Source of the DNA: Weissella halotolerans DSM 20190
Lineage (GTDB): Bacteria; Bacillota; Bacilli; Lactobacillales; Lactobacillaceae
Direction: 5' to 3'
Assembly: GCF_000420365.1 (NCBI RefSeq)
Contig: NZ_ATUU01000001.1
Location: 186,001-250,000, forward strand
DNA: 64,000 nt
Translations under genes and position numbers: made by a program
Shown: positions 45,756 to 54,407 of the stretch, piece after piece
How the letters are laid out: each line of letters starts with the position of its first letter
How positions within the stretch are numbered: the stretch's first letter is position 1
The notes under the pieces: model-generated
Databases searched by the model: none
Seen by the model: the letters and a program-made list of their open reading frames with translations, nothing else
What the model was told of the DNA's origin: nothing

Positions 45756-46610
45756 TTAAATTTCGCGGAAGCGCATGGTGCCACCATGTGATTCGGTCAC
45801 ATTCGTCGTAATAATAAAGGCATTTGGATCAATTTGCTTAATTAGTTTTAATAAATGACCATAGTTTTGGCTATCAACAATAACCATCAGCAATTCATTA
45901 TCACCTTGTTGATAACCACCCCGAATATCAAAAATGGTTACGCTTTGGTTTTCAGCCAGCAATTGATTCTTAATTGCCCCAATGTGGTGCTGACTAATAA
46001 TACTAACTTGCTGCTTCAAATCCAAACCACTCTCGATGCGTCGCATCACAAAGGAGGTGATAACTAAGGAAAAAGCGGCTAAAAAGAAGGCATTTGTCCC
46101 GGCTACAACCAAATTGAAGCAGGTAATTATTAAATCAATCGCTAATAAGGAATAGGCTGGATTAATTTTAAAATATTTTTTTATGATAAGCGGTGGGACC
46201 GTTGTCCCTCCTGCAGATGATTCCAGCCGAAAAAGCATGGCCACTCCACAGGCAAAGACCGCGCCCCCAATAATGACTGCCAAAAGACTATCATCGACGA
46301 CTTGAAAGCTAGGCGTAATATCTAGTAAGACTGGTAACATAAAACTCCCAAAGATGATATTTTTCACGACGTGTCGATCCAAAAAGAACCAGGCCAGGCC
46401 AATCATTAAGAGGTTGATTACTAAAACCGTTAGCCCTCGGTTGAGACCCAAGGTGGCGTTTAAAAGAATCGCAATCCCAGTGGCCCCACCGGCTGCTACG
46501 TCAATTGGGGCATAAAAAAAGTTGATAGCCAGGGCAATCAACTCTAACCCCACCAGCACCAAACCACCATGTTTGATGCTAGCTAAAATTTTGGTTGTGC
46601 TTTGTTGCAT
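45756..46610 (-). CDS. YitT family membrane protein (DUF161/DUF2179)
   Basis: 284 aa. Five or so membrane helices (about 12-195) include the GGATGIAILLNA repeat region; a soluble C-terminal DUF2179-type domain (about 205-284) follows with the FDIRGGYQQGDNELLMVIV segment. Function is unknown in most bacteria. GGAGGAG precedes the ATG. Single gene. Confidence 0.85.
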   Translation of the reverse strand: MQQSTTKILASIKHGGLVLVGLELIALAINFFYAPIDVAAGGATGIAILLNATLGLNRGLTVLVINLLMIGLAWFFLDRHVVKNIIFGSFMLPVLLDITPSFQVVDDSLLAVIIGGAVFACGVAMLFRLESSAGGTTVPPLIIKKYFKINPAYSLLAIDLIITCFNLVVAGTNAFFLAAFSLVITSFVMRRIESGLDLKQQVSIISQHHIGAIKNQLLAENQSVTIFDIRGGYQQGDNELLMVIVDSQNYGHLLKLIKQIDPNAFIITTNVTESHGGTMRFREI

Positions 46611-46694
46611 AATCCGACTCCTCCAAGTTAACTTCTCTCACTAGTTTAGCAGTTTGAACTAGAAGCAGACATAAAAAAGGGAGAAAAATGAAAA

Positions 46695-46844
46695 CTAGTC
46701 CGTGAAATCGAAAAAGTCCTCATCTACCTCAAATAAGGTATAACTGGCCCTCACCTGTACACCAACTTGATAATCCAGCATTAATTTCGTTAATTGCACT
46801 CCATCAATTAGCACGATGGACATATGATCCGTTTTTGCTACTAA
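46695..46844 (-). pseudogene. Remnant of an Mrr-type restriction endonuclease (C-terminus)
   Basis: A 49-codon open stretch directly after the stop of the gene at 46845, ending in TAG at 46695-46697. It reads IVLIDGVQLTKLMLDYQVG and then SYTLFEVDEDFF. This is how Mrr family proteins end (a LIDG..L..LM....VGV core, then Y.l...DEDFF). The endonuclease catalytic core and DNA-binding domain are absent. Nothing similar is seen elsewhere in the window. It is best read as the leftover 3' end of a lost restriction gene, cut by the arrival of the upstream gene. Confidence 0.75.
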
Positions 46845-47759
46845 TTAAGAAGTTAAAGTGGATATATCCTGATACTTCTTCCACCATTGTGGTTCTTGAT
46901 ACTCAAGTAAATGTGGCTTTCCATCAGCATCCTTTTGAAATACTCGTTTTTCATCACTCACCGTTCCATCCGGACCTTTGACTTTTGGCGGAACTAAGAA
47001 GAAAGTCAATGTTGCGTTATTTGCACCCGAGTTTGCTCCATAAACATGAACTTCATAATATCCATTTACTTGTTTTGGCAAATCAGAGGACTTCACCACA
47101 AAATTACCATGCGAGGTAATCCCATTCCAATAACCATTTTTCCTAATTGATGGGAATACCGTTGTCCGATTATTGTAATAATCTTCGGGAGAGTATCCGC
47201 CATAAGTAAAGCCAGAATCAACGATTGTTTTGTTAAACGTATCATTTGAAAACTGACCTTCAAATGCTGACAGGTCACCTTTAAGAACTGCAGTATACTT
47301 GGCATTTGTCGCTGGTTTTTCTTTCGTGAACACCATTTGATGAGAAACATTTCCATCAGACATCGTGATTGTTATATTTTCTGGCGTTTCATACTCTACA
47401 GAAACTTTAAATCCCGAATAACCATCAGACTTCTCCATCAATGATGTCGACTTATATAATTCCCCCACCTTTTGCCACTTAGTTTTAAAGTTTCCCGTAA
47501 CGTTTCCATCTGATGTTGAGTAGGTAATTTCCCATTTATTTTCTCCTACTGACTGGATATCCGCAGTTTCACCTGATGATGAATAAAAAATTCCAACTAG
47601 GCTAATTTCATCACTTTTCTTACTTGAAGTTGTTGATTTGCTTTTTTCTACCGCTGAAGAATCCTTGTCATTATTCTTATCATATTCAACCTTAGCACCA
47701 CCTACGATAAATAAAACTAACGTGATAAGCATAAGACTGATAGTAATTTTCCTTTTCAC
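46845..47759 (-). CDS. Exported or anchored protein, DUF6287-like C-terminus
   Basis: 304 aa with an N-terminal membrane segment (about 5-23), a Ser/Lys-rich linker and an extracellular part with beta-rich repeats. The last ~130 residues (GDLSAFEGQFSN near the start, LTFFLVPPKVKGPDG later) recall the DUF6287 domain of lactobacillar surface proteins; this is by eye only. No Cys for a lipobox. The start is GTG 47759 with GGGAGA seven bases upstream. It is AT-rich compared with its neighbours and abuts the mrr remnant, which suggests it arrived by recombination. Function unknown. Confidence 0.6.
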   Translation of the reverse strand: MKRKITISLMLITLVLFIVGGAKVEYDKNNDKDSSAVEKSKSTTSSKKSDEISLVGIFYSSSGETADIQSVGENKWEITYSTSDGNVTGNFKTKWQKVGELYKSTSLMEKSDGYSGFKVSVEYETPENITITMSDGNVSHQMVFTKEKPATNAKYTAVLKGDLSAFEGQFSNDTFNKTIVDSGFTYGGYSPEDYYNNRTTVFPSIRKNGYWNGITSHGNFVVKSSDLPKQVNGYYEVHVYGANSGANNATLTFFLVPPKVKGPDGTVSDEKRVFQKDADGKPHLLEYQEPQWWKKYQDISTLTS

Positions 47760-47866
47760 TACCCTATCTCCCTACACAAAAAAACTCAACAATCCTGTTT
47801 GCTGCTTTCTCGGTTGCAGCATCGATATCCTCTTTCACCCAAATATCTACTAATTCCCAATTTGGT

Positions 47867-48370
47867 CTACCGATATGCCGGCGCATGCTCATAGCTACCA
47901 TCGGGATAGACGATATAAATATCGACGGTACCAGATCCACCCTGCTGGACCATAGCCTTACTTCGGACATTTACTCCAAACGTTCCATCCTGACGGGCAT
48001 AACCGTCATAGAGAACTTGGCTAGTATCTGCACCGCGGTTACGGTCAGCCTGTTCAATCAAGTCTGCTGCCGCCTGTCCATTCTGGATAACAGCAGTTTG
48101 GCTACTTGAACTAACCGCATTATCTGATTCAGTTGCGCTCAGCTCACTACTAGCCTTAGTTTGCTCAGGCTCACTAGCCGACTGCCCCTTGTCTTCCTGT
48201 GTGGCCTTTTTATCCTTTTGCTTCTCAGCCTTGCTTGATGTAGTTTGCTCAGCCTGCTTTTGTTCTTTGGCTGATTCTTGTTGATGGCTGCCCAACTGCC
48301 AGCCTAAACTAAGGCCCAGTCCCACTAACACCACCATAACTAACCCATATTTCCACCATGTCTTCTTCAC
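47867..48370 (-). CDS. Anchored surface protein with low-complexity linker
   Basis: 167 aa. One N-terminal membrane helix (about 8-25) is followed by a Gln/Glu/Lys/Ser-rich disordered linker (about 30-105) and a small C-terminal domain of about 60 residues (DGYARQDGTFGVNVRS...VDIYIVYPDG). I chose GTG 48370 with AGGGGAG eight bases upstream; an ATG at 48406 has no ribosome site. I do not recognise the small domain. It lies upstream of the DUF6287-like gene on the same strand, and both are probably cell-surface proteins. Confidence 0.6.
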   Translation of the reverse strand: MKKTWWKYGLVMVVLVGLGLSLGWQLGSHQQESAKEQKQAEQTTSSKAEKQKDKKATQEDKGQSASEPEQTKASSELSATESDNAVSSSSQTAVIQNGQAAADLIEQADRNRGADTSQVLYDGYARQDGTFGVNVRSKAMVQQGGSGTVDIYIVYPDGSYEHAPAYR

Positions 48371-48467
48371 TTTAGCTACTCCCCTTATCAAACCTATTAT
48401 ATTCACATTAATTTTATCATACTATCGCGGATATACAGCGGAAAGGCCTAGACTTTCCTAGCTAATT

Positions 48468-48496
48468 AAAAGAGCCCCTCCTAAGAGGGGCTCTTT
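48468..48496 (-). terminator. Terminator after the TetR family gene
   Basis: Perfect stem AAAGAGCCCCTC/GAGGGGCTCTTT with a four-base loop; it can work in both directions. Confidence 0.9.
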
Positions 48497-48501
48497 ATTT
48501 A

Positions 48502-49056
48502 TTAGTAATCAGTTTTGACAGGAAATAGGCGGGCCAAGGAATCACAGAGGTAAGCCTCCATTTCTTCCCGAGTTAACCAGTCAGGAACGGCCATCCAATA
48601 AAACACCGTATCCACCATGGCACTTACAAAAAAAGTGTTTTCAAACCATCGGTGTCGTTCCTGGGTTTGGATACCCAAAATCTGACAAACCGCCTGGGTT
48701 AATTGTGCTTTTAACTCTTTCAAAAAGGTCTCATCCCGTTCAGCCAAGGTTAATAAGGCTGTCCGGTAGTTTTCCATAAAGGTAAAGGTTTCATGAATAA
48801 TGTAGGGGTGATCAAACTTTCCTCGTTCATCATCAGCCCCCGCCTGTAATATCGCCACAATATCCGCAATTAATTCTGCTTCAACTTGCTTTACTAAGTC
48901 TTCTACATCCCGATAATAGCGATAGAAAGTCGAACGGCCGACATTGGCCGTCTCTGTAATTTCAGTCACCGAAATATCCTTCATGTCTTGCGCTGCTAAT
49001 AAGGACAACAGGGCCTGTTTTAGGAGGTCCTTCGTCCGCTCAATTCGCCGATCCAT
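48502..49056 (-). CDS. TetR family transcriptional regulator
   Basis: 184 aa. The N-terminal helix-turn-helix reads VTEITETANVGRSTFYRYYRDVEDL (residues about 29-53, split here by its two helices). The C-terminal ligand domain is of the TetR_C type common in Firmicutes DhaS-like regulators. Its target is not evident: no exporter or enzyme gene is divergently adjacent, and the next genes belong to other units. Confidence 0.83.
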   Translation of the reverse strand: MDRRIERTKDLLKQALLSLLAAQDMKDISVTEITETANVGRSTFYRYYRDVEDLVKQVEAELIADIVAILQAGADDERGKFDHPYIIHETFTFMENYRTALLTLAERDETFLKELKAQLTQAVCQILGIQTQERHRWFENTFFVSAMVDTVFYWMAVPDWLTREEMEAYLCDSLARLFPVKTDY

Positions 49057-49182
49057 CGTTCACCTAAACTTTCTAGGGCTGATTCATAGTCACCCTTACT
49101 TACTTTCTATTTTTTCATTATACCTTATTTCGTCAACTAAACCCTTGCCGTAACAAAACAATCATTAACTTGTGACCTTTAT

Positions 49183-49225
49183 AAAAAAAGGTGTAACCAC
49201 TATTCATGATTACACCATCTTTTAT
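49183..49225 (-). terminator. Terminator after the pyruvate oxidase pseudogene
   Basis: Arms AAAAGGTGTAA and TTACACCATCTTTT with flanking A and T runs, just past the stop codon at 49254. Confidence 0.85.
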
Positions 49226-49253
49226 AAAACTTATTCAGTCAATCCACATCTAC

Positions 49254-50686
49254 CTATGCTTTAACATCATATTCGGCAAAGAACTCAGGCAAAGGCTTTA
49301 AATCTTGTCCATCATAGTCAGCAAAGAATTCTGCTACCGACTTAACGGGCTTTTGATCCCCATTTGAGTTGTAACTTGGGTCAACAGTCTCGACAAAGTG
49401 GCCGTTTTCTTGCTTCAACTGTAACTCTTCAACTGGCAAACCACGGTCAGCGCTGATCTTAGCATCAATTAAGAAAGGTTGACCAGCATTGGTGACTTCA
49501 ACTGCCTTGGCAAAGGCGGCTGGTAAGTCGCTTGGCTTAGTTACCGTTACTGAGTCGACGCCCATGCCCTTAGCAATCATGGCAAAGTCCTGACCGGCCA
49601 GGTTGATACCTGAATGATGGTCAATTGGCAAATCATCTTGCTCACTCTTGATAAAGTTTAACGTTTCATTTGATGTCACTACATTAATGATGCCAAGACC
49701 GTACTTCTTTTCAGTTAACAGGTCTTGCATCACCATTGAAAAGGCGCCATCACCAGCAATATTAAAGACTTGATGGTCTGGGAAGCTTAACTTAGCGGCT
49801 ATTGCACCTGGAATACCGGATCCCATTGAGGCAAAGAGAGCGGAAATCACCCACTTATTCTTAGGGGTTAACTTTAAGAAGCGGAAACTATTAATAATGT
49901 TATCACCAACATCAATGGAGTAAATAGCATCGTCCGTTGAAACAGCATTAATTTCTTTATAGATTGGCGCTACCTGCATAGGAACCTTATCCTGGTTTTC
50001 CAGCATCTTTAAGTATTCCTTCCAGTTTTGCATATCAGCCGCTGCTGCTTTGAAGTAAGGAGATGCTGGTACCGCTTCACTCCGGTCTAGCGCCTTTTCA
50101 ACAAAGGAAGTGGCATCAGACCAAATACCAAGGTCCAAGAAATGATGACGGCCAAACTGTGCCTCATCGACATCGACCTGAACAAACTTAAAGTCATGGG
50201 TCTTATAAACTAACTTAGCAAATGGGAAATCGGCCCCAATCACAATGAGCAAATCTGCCACCGCCATAATTTCATCGGCAGCCTTAGAGGCAGCACGATT
50301 AGAAGTACCTAAATTACCCTCATAGTCATCTGGAATCAGCCCCTTGGCTAAGCCCGTCATCACCAGTGGAATTTGTAGTTTCTTGGATAACTCTACTAAT
50401 TTTTCACCACCAGCCTTAATTCCACGGCCCACGTGAATGACCGGTCGCTTAGCTGCCTTAACCATGTCTAGGAATTGATCAACTTAGCATCAGCAGCTGC
50501 GGCCAAGGCCCCAACCTGCTCATGACGAATTTGAATATAATCAATCTTATCCTTTTGATTATCCAAGGCCGCCATCGTTGAATTAAAGGAACCACCAGGG
50601 TAACCATACACATGGTCAATGCCCCAAGCCTCTAAAACTTTCAACATTGCTACACTAGCTGGTACCGTCTTTTGTGTGTCAGTCAT
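49254..50686 (-). pseudogene. pox: Pyruvate oxidase gene inactivated by internal deletion
   Basis: Pyruvate oxidase (TPP, FAD; pyruvate + Pi + O2 to acetyl phosphate, CO2 and H2O2) is normally about 600 aa. Here the N-terminal 70 residues (50686 to about 50470, ending HEQVGALAAAADAKL) run into a stop two residues later. A second open frame of 403 codons (50465-49254) resumes with KAAKRPVIHVGRG and contains the TPP motif GDGAFS...N. About 130 residues that should join them, including the rest of the pyrimidine-binding domain, are gone and the two parts are out of frame. A strong promoter and cre box upstream remain. No active enzyme is expected. Confidence 0.88.
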
Positions 50687-50771
50687 TGTTCTCCACCTTT
50701 CACATCTCAACAAATTAATTTTATTTGTTGCCTCGCGTCACTTTACTGGCCCGCGGTAACTTACAGAACAT

Positions 50772-50800
50772 ATTATAGCGCCATTTGAAAACGCTTACAA
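50772..50800 (-). promoter_or_regulatory. Promoter and cre site of the pyruvate oxidase locus
   Basis: On the minus strand -35 TTGTAA (50795-50800), a 17-base spacer and -10 TATAAT (50772-50777). The cre TGAAAACGCTTACA (50786-50799 on the plus strand) is a 14 of 14 match and covers the -35 and spacer. A second, shorter site TGAAAGCGCTTCA is at 50820-50832. Confidence 0.75.
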
Positions 50801-50912
50801 TCACAAGGGGGTATTTTTTTGAAAGCGCTTCATAACGGGGGTTGTTAGTCTTGAAAGGAAGCTTTCCTCCTCTTTTTTTCACAAATGGTTACCGATTTCA
50901 CAAAAAATCGCT

Positions 50913-50941
50913 ATAAGGGGCTAAGGGAACTTAGCCCCTTA
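50913..50941 (-). terminator. Terminator after hxlB
   Basis: A perfect 12-bp stem TAAGGGGCTAAG/CTTAGCCCCTTA with a five-base loop, 20 bp after the hxlB stop codon. The T run is weak, but the hairpin is strong. Confidence 0.7.
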
Positions 50942-50960
50942 TGATTAAACACTTCTCTGC

Positions 50961-51503
50961 CTATTCCATATTTGAATGGGCCGCCTTAGCACTTGCATTT
51001 GATGTATGGTCACGTCGGCTTAACTTTAAAGCTAAGACATCTAGGGTAATATGAACCGTTTGGTCAAATAGTGTACTCAAGAGCTGCATAGATTTAACTG
51101 AATTCTTAGCTTTGGTTGCTCCAGGGACAATAATGACCGCTGAACTAATTTTGGCCAGGGGCGAATCTCCTGTACTGGTTACCCCAATCACTGCCACCCC
51201 ATTGTTAGCAGCCTTAGTTGCAGGTTCGACAACGCTACCTGTAGTTCCTGAACCAGAAACTGCGACCAAGACATCGCCGGGTGCAATCGAAGGCGTAATG
51301 GTTTCGCCAATGACATAGACAGTGTAGCCAATATGCATTAATCGCATGGCAAAGCCTTTGACCATTAAGCCAGACCTTCCGGCGCCTAAAACAAAAATAC
51401 GCCGGTCTTTTTGAATAAGCTGTTCTGCTTGGTCTAATTGTTCTTCCTTAACCTTACCCATTACGCCGTTAATTTCGTCCATTACTTCTTGAATTAATGT
51501 CAT
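50961..51503 (-). CDS. hxlB: 6-phospho-3-hexuloisomerase-like SIS protein
   Basis: SIS-domain sugar isomerase, 180 aa, the size of HxlB/PHI, which converts D-arabino-3-hexulose 6-phosphate to fructose 6-phosphate. RIFVLGAGRSGLMVKGFAMRL (about 35-55) and SGSGTTGSVV (about 83-92) hold the sugar-phosphate-binding Ser residues. Its ATG overlaps the stop of hxlA by four bases, so the two products are made together. In RuMP organisms this pair fixes formaldehyde; here it is in a five-gene sugar operon. The reaction is supported by family, but the real substrate in this organism is open. Confidence 0.8.
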   Translation of the reverse strand: MTLIQEVMDEINGVMGKVKEEQLDQAEQLIQKDRRIFVLGAGRSGLMVKGFAMRLMHIGYTVYVIGETITPSIAPGDVLVAVSGSGTTGSVVEPATKAANNGVAVIGVTSTGDSPLAKISSAVIIVPGATKAKNSVKSMQLLSTLFDQTVHITLDVLALKLSRRDHTSNASAKAAHSNME

Positions 51504-52126
51504 TTCTTTGTTACCTCCTGAAATGTCTTAGCTGCTGCTACTGGATTAGGTTGGCCAACAATCTTACCGCCAACTATTGCCACCTCAGCAATGCCATCCG
51601 CCGTTAATTTTTTGACCTGTTCTAAAGTTACGCCACCTGCTACTGCAATATGGCGAATCGTTGGAAATTCTTGATGGAAGGCCTTCACCGCATCGGCCGC
51701 TTCAAATTGGCGGGCATTGTCATGGGAATGATGTAACCCAAAGGTTGCGTTAGTAAACGGCAATAATTGCTTAATTTGTTCCTTATTCGTATTGAGAAGA
51801 TCAATAAAAATTTCCTTATCTGCCTCTTGGGCGACGTCATAGACGGCCTGAATTGTCGCCAAGTCGGCTGTCCCCATGACCGTCAATACATCTGCTTGGG
51901 CTGCATAGCCTTGCTTAAATTCATAGACACCTTCATCGATCGTCTTAATATCCATCACCAGTGTGGCATGGTTTAATTGCGCCTTGATGTCAGCTAAAGC
52001 AAACAGTCCATAATCTTTGATTAGCGAGGTTCCCAATTCAATGCGATCAACTAGCCCATCTAACTGACTAGCCAAAACTGTTGCCCGGGCTAAATCAACT
52101 CGATCAATTGCTACTTGTATTTTCAT
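51500..52126 (-). CDS. hxlA: 3-hexulose-6-phosphate synthase-like enzyme
   Basis: OMP-decarboxylase-superfamily TIM barrel, 208 aa. The DIKTID motif (residues 59-64) carries the Asp-Lys-Asp catalytic set. At positions separating hexulose-phosphate synthase from 3-keto-L-gulonate-6-phosphate decarboxylase (UlaD), by eye: Asp109 (synthase-like), Ala163 (synthase-like) and His135 in LHHSHD, where the decarboxylase has Arg and the synthase usually a hydrophobic residue. So it is nearer to the synthase with one novel residue. It lies two bases after the kinase gene. Confidence 0.78.
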   Translation of the reverse strand: MKIQVAIDRVDLARATVLASQLDGLVDRIELGTSLIKDYGLFALADIKAQLNHATLVMDIKTIDEGVYEFKQGYAAQADVLTVMGTADLATIQAVYDVAQEADKEIFIDLLNTNKEQIKQLLPFTNATFGLHHSHDNARQFEAADAVKAFHQEFPTIRHIAVAGGVTLEQVKKLTADGIAEVAIVGGKIVGQPNPVAAAKTFQEVTKK

Positions 52127-52128
52127 TA

Positions 52129-53091
52129 TTATTTTTCTCCCATTTCTTCCTGTTCATAAAAGGCTGCTAACTCAGTTGGTGTTGGATAACCGTCATTATC
52201 CCCTGGTGTTTGGACTTGCAAGGCGCCAACGGCGTTACCACGAATGATGGCCTGATCTAAGGACGCACCTTCCAACAGGGCAGTAATCACCCCTAGTGCA
52301 AAACCATCACCCGCACCAACGGTATCAACTACCTGGTTTACAGTAAAACCAGGTACCGTCTTGACTTGGCCATCCTGCCACTTCACGTAAGCCCCTGCTG
52401 GACCCAACTTTACAATAACCGCCTCGGTCTTTGGACTCTGCAAATAGAAATCAGCAATCGTCTCCGGATTATCACTGCCAGTCAAAATCAACCCTTCGTT
52501 GATTCCCGGCATAACAATGTTTGCAGTCTGGGCAAAAGTATTAATATCAGTAATCATCCGTTCATCATCTTGCCACAAAGCCGGACGTAAATTTGGATCA
52601 AAGGTAATAAAAGTTCCCGCCTCCTGCAGCCGTTTTAAAAAGTGACGAAAGGCCTGGTTAGTCGTGGCCGAAAGGGCTGGAAATATACCCGACATATGTG
52701 CAATCTTAACCCCACTAAGATCTACCTGATCAATAAAGGCATCATCTAAGTAGGTGGCAGCCGAACCAGCCCGATAATTAAAGGTAGCCGGATCCCCCTG
52801 CGTCACAAGCTGTTTGAGTTGAAAACCAGTCCAGTGCTCAGGATCTTCAGCAATATAGTGGGTACTAACGCCATGCTCTAAAATGGTTTTTTTAGCGAAC
52901 TGACCAAGTGGATCACTACCTAAGCGGCTAATATATTCAGCCGAATGGCCCAACCGCTGTACACCAATTGCGACGTTTAACTCAGCTCCCCCTAATAATT
53001 TAAAATAATCTCGCGTGTCAACCAAACTAGCATCCGGGTTAGTGGACATAAAGGTGACAACAGGCTCACCGATTGTTAAAAACTCACTCAT
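52129..53091 (-). CDS. PfkB family sugar kinase (KdgK-like)
   Basis: Ribokinase-fold kinase, 320 aa. The N-terminal GGAELNVAIGVQRLG motif (about 34-48) and C-terminal DTVGAGDGFALGVI (about 251-264), with the catalytic Asp in GAGD, are intact. Such proteins are often called 2-keto-3-deoxygluconate kinase, but tagatose, fructose and other ketose or ketoacid kinases share these motifs. AAAGGAG precedes the ATG. It would phosphorylate whatever the neighbouring permease and isomerase deliver. Confidence 0.83.
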   Translation of the reverse strand: MSEFLTIGEPVVTFMSTNPDASLVDTRDYFKLLGGAELNVAIGVQRLGHSAEYISRLGSDPLGQFAKKTILEHGVSTHYIAEDPEHWTGFQLKQLVTQGDPATFNYRAGSAATYLDDAFIDQVDLSGVKIAHMSGIFPALSATTNQAFRHFLKRLQEAGTFITFDPNLRPALWQDDERMITDINTFAQTANIVMPGINEGLILTGSDNPETIADFYLQSPKTEAVIVKLGPAGAYVKWQDGQVKTVPGFTVNQVVDTVGAGDGFALGVITALLEGASLDQAIIRGNAVGALQVQTPGDNDGYPTPTELAAFYEQEEMGEK

Positions 53092-53108
53092 GATTTTACT
53101 CCTTTAAC

Positions 53109-54407
53109 TTAAAAGTGAATTAGCAAAACTGCTAACATGACATTAATAATGGATACCACCCACATCACTGGTACTCCTTCTTTCAACAGGGTCCGGCCAT
53201 CAACCTTCATATACTCCATTCCCCAAACGTTCCAAGACTGGGTCAAATCAGTCGAAACGGCCAATAAACTAGGCACATACATTAGGGGAAGCAAAATGGC
53301 ATCCGGAAAGAGGCCCGTGCTGGCTAAGACGGCCGCCGTCGCTGCGCCAGCCCCCCATACATGTAAGGGACCACGAAATAGAGCCAAGGGCGCTGCCAAA
53401 CCTAAAATTAAAGCTAAGAGCCAAATATTATGAGGAATAATCGCCGTGAGTAAGCCTTCAAAACGGCTTGCATTAAGTTGAGCCGCACCGGCAAACATAA
53501 TTAAGGCCATCAAAAACATAATCAAACCTGCAATATCACTAATCGCTTGTTGGATAGTGTCATTCAAAAAGGTGATAAAAGACTTCCAGTGTCTCATTTT
53601 ACCAGTGACCAGCATGGCCAATAAGGTGGCTAGCAATAGTGACGGAATCGCATCCCACTTAAAAAGCAAATTAACAAGCACGGGCACCAAGGGAATCGCA
53701 TAGGCCACGACTGGTAAGTGTGCCAACCCACCACCAATTTCTTGATCATCAGCTCCAATAATGGCTAGATTTTTAGCTGCTTGATGGGCATCAAACTGAT
53801 GACGGTGGAAATACAAATACCCAATGACTGCCAATGTTTGCACTCCCATTGCCGCCATACCAAATATGAGGTAATCACCACTAAAACTAGCCGCTGGAAA
53901 GAACACCTTAATTTGATTGAATAAGACTGGATTTAAGTACATTGCACCACCAATCGTCATCAAAAAAGCAGTTAATGCAACCGGCCGTGGAATTCCTAAG
54001 GATAGCAAAATGGGTAATAAAATCACACCTATGGCAATGACTGAGCCAACACCGTAGGCGCTAGTAAAGATAAGAAGTGTTACCAAAACAACAAAGATAG
54101 CAGCCAACATGACATTTTTTTGACCCGCTTTGGCGGTACGAGCTGAAATAGCTGGTGCAATTCCGGAGTCAACTAACACCCGGCCAAACCAAGAACCAAA
54201 GATGATATACACAATCGTTGGTGCGTAGCCCAGCGCCGGTTCGGTAATGACTTTTTGAATAAAGGTGTCAAACGGTAACAACCCAATTAAGGACCATAAA
54301 AGGGCCATGATGAAAAAGCCAATCATCAAATTACCGCTCTTAAAGATGTAGACAATAAAGCCTACAAAAGTCAGCAGTAATAGGAGCGCAATAATAGTAT
54401 TAAGCAT
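53109..54407 (-). CDS. GntP/DcuC-like carboxylate or sugar-acid transporter
   Basis: Membrane protein of 432 aa with about 11-12 helices and the pattern of the ion transporter superfamily. Features seen are long paired hydrophobic segments, an IFGSWFGRVLVDSGIAPAIS stretch near 68-87 typical of gluconate-type permeases, and a PLALFRGPLHVWGAG motif late in the protein. The substrate is probably an organic acid such as an aldonate, by family. The ATG overlaps the end of the isomerase gene by eight bases. Confidence 0.7.
   Translation of the reverse strand: MLNTIIALLLLLTFVGFIVYIFKSGNLMIGFFIMALLWSLIGLLPFDTFIQKVITEPALGYAPTIVYIIFGSWFGRVLVDSGIAPAISARTAKAGQKNVMLAAIFVVLVTLLIFTSAYGVGSVIAIGVILLPILLSLGIPRPVALTAFLMTIGGAMYLNPVLFNQIKVFFPAASFSGDYLIFGMAAMGVQTLAVIGYLYFHRHQFDAHQAAKNLAIIGADDQEIGGGLAHLPVVAYAIPLVPVLVNLLFKWDAIPSLLLATLLAMLVTGKMRHWKSFITFLNDTIQQAISDIAGLIMFLMALIMFAGAAQLNASRFEGLLTAIIPHNIWLLALILGLAAPLALFRGPLHVWGAGAATAAVLASTGLFPDAILLPLMYVPSLLAVSTDLTQSWNVWGMEYMKVDGRTLLKEGVPVMWVVSIINVMLAVLLIHF

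Noticed and set aside
47764-47970. Open frame of 68 codons overlapping the end of the linker protein gene
   Set aside because: It begins inside the neighbouring gene in another frame with no ribosome site. The part after 47867 (RHIGRPNWELVDIWVKEDI) looks somewhat protein-like, but I could not tie it to any family.
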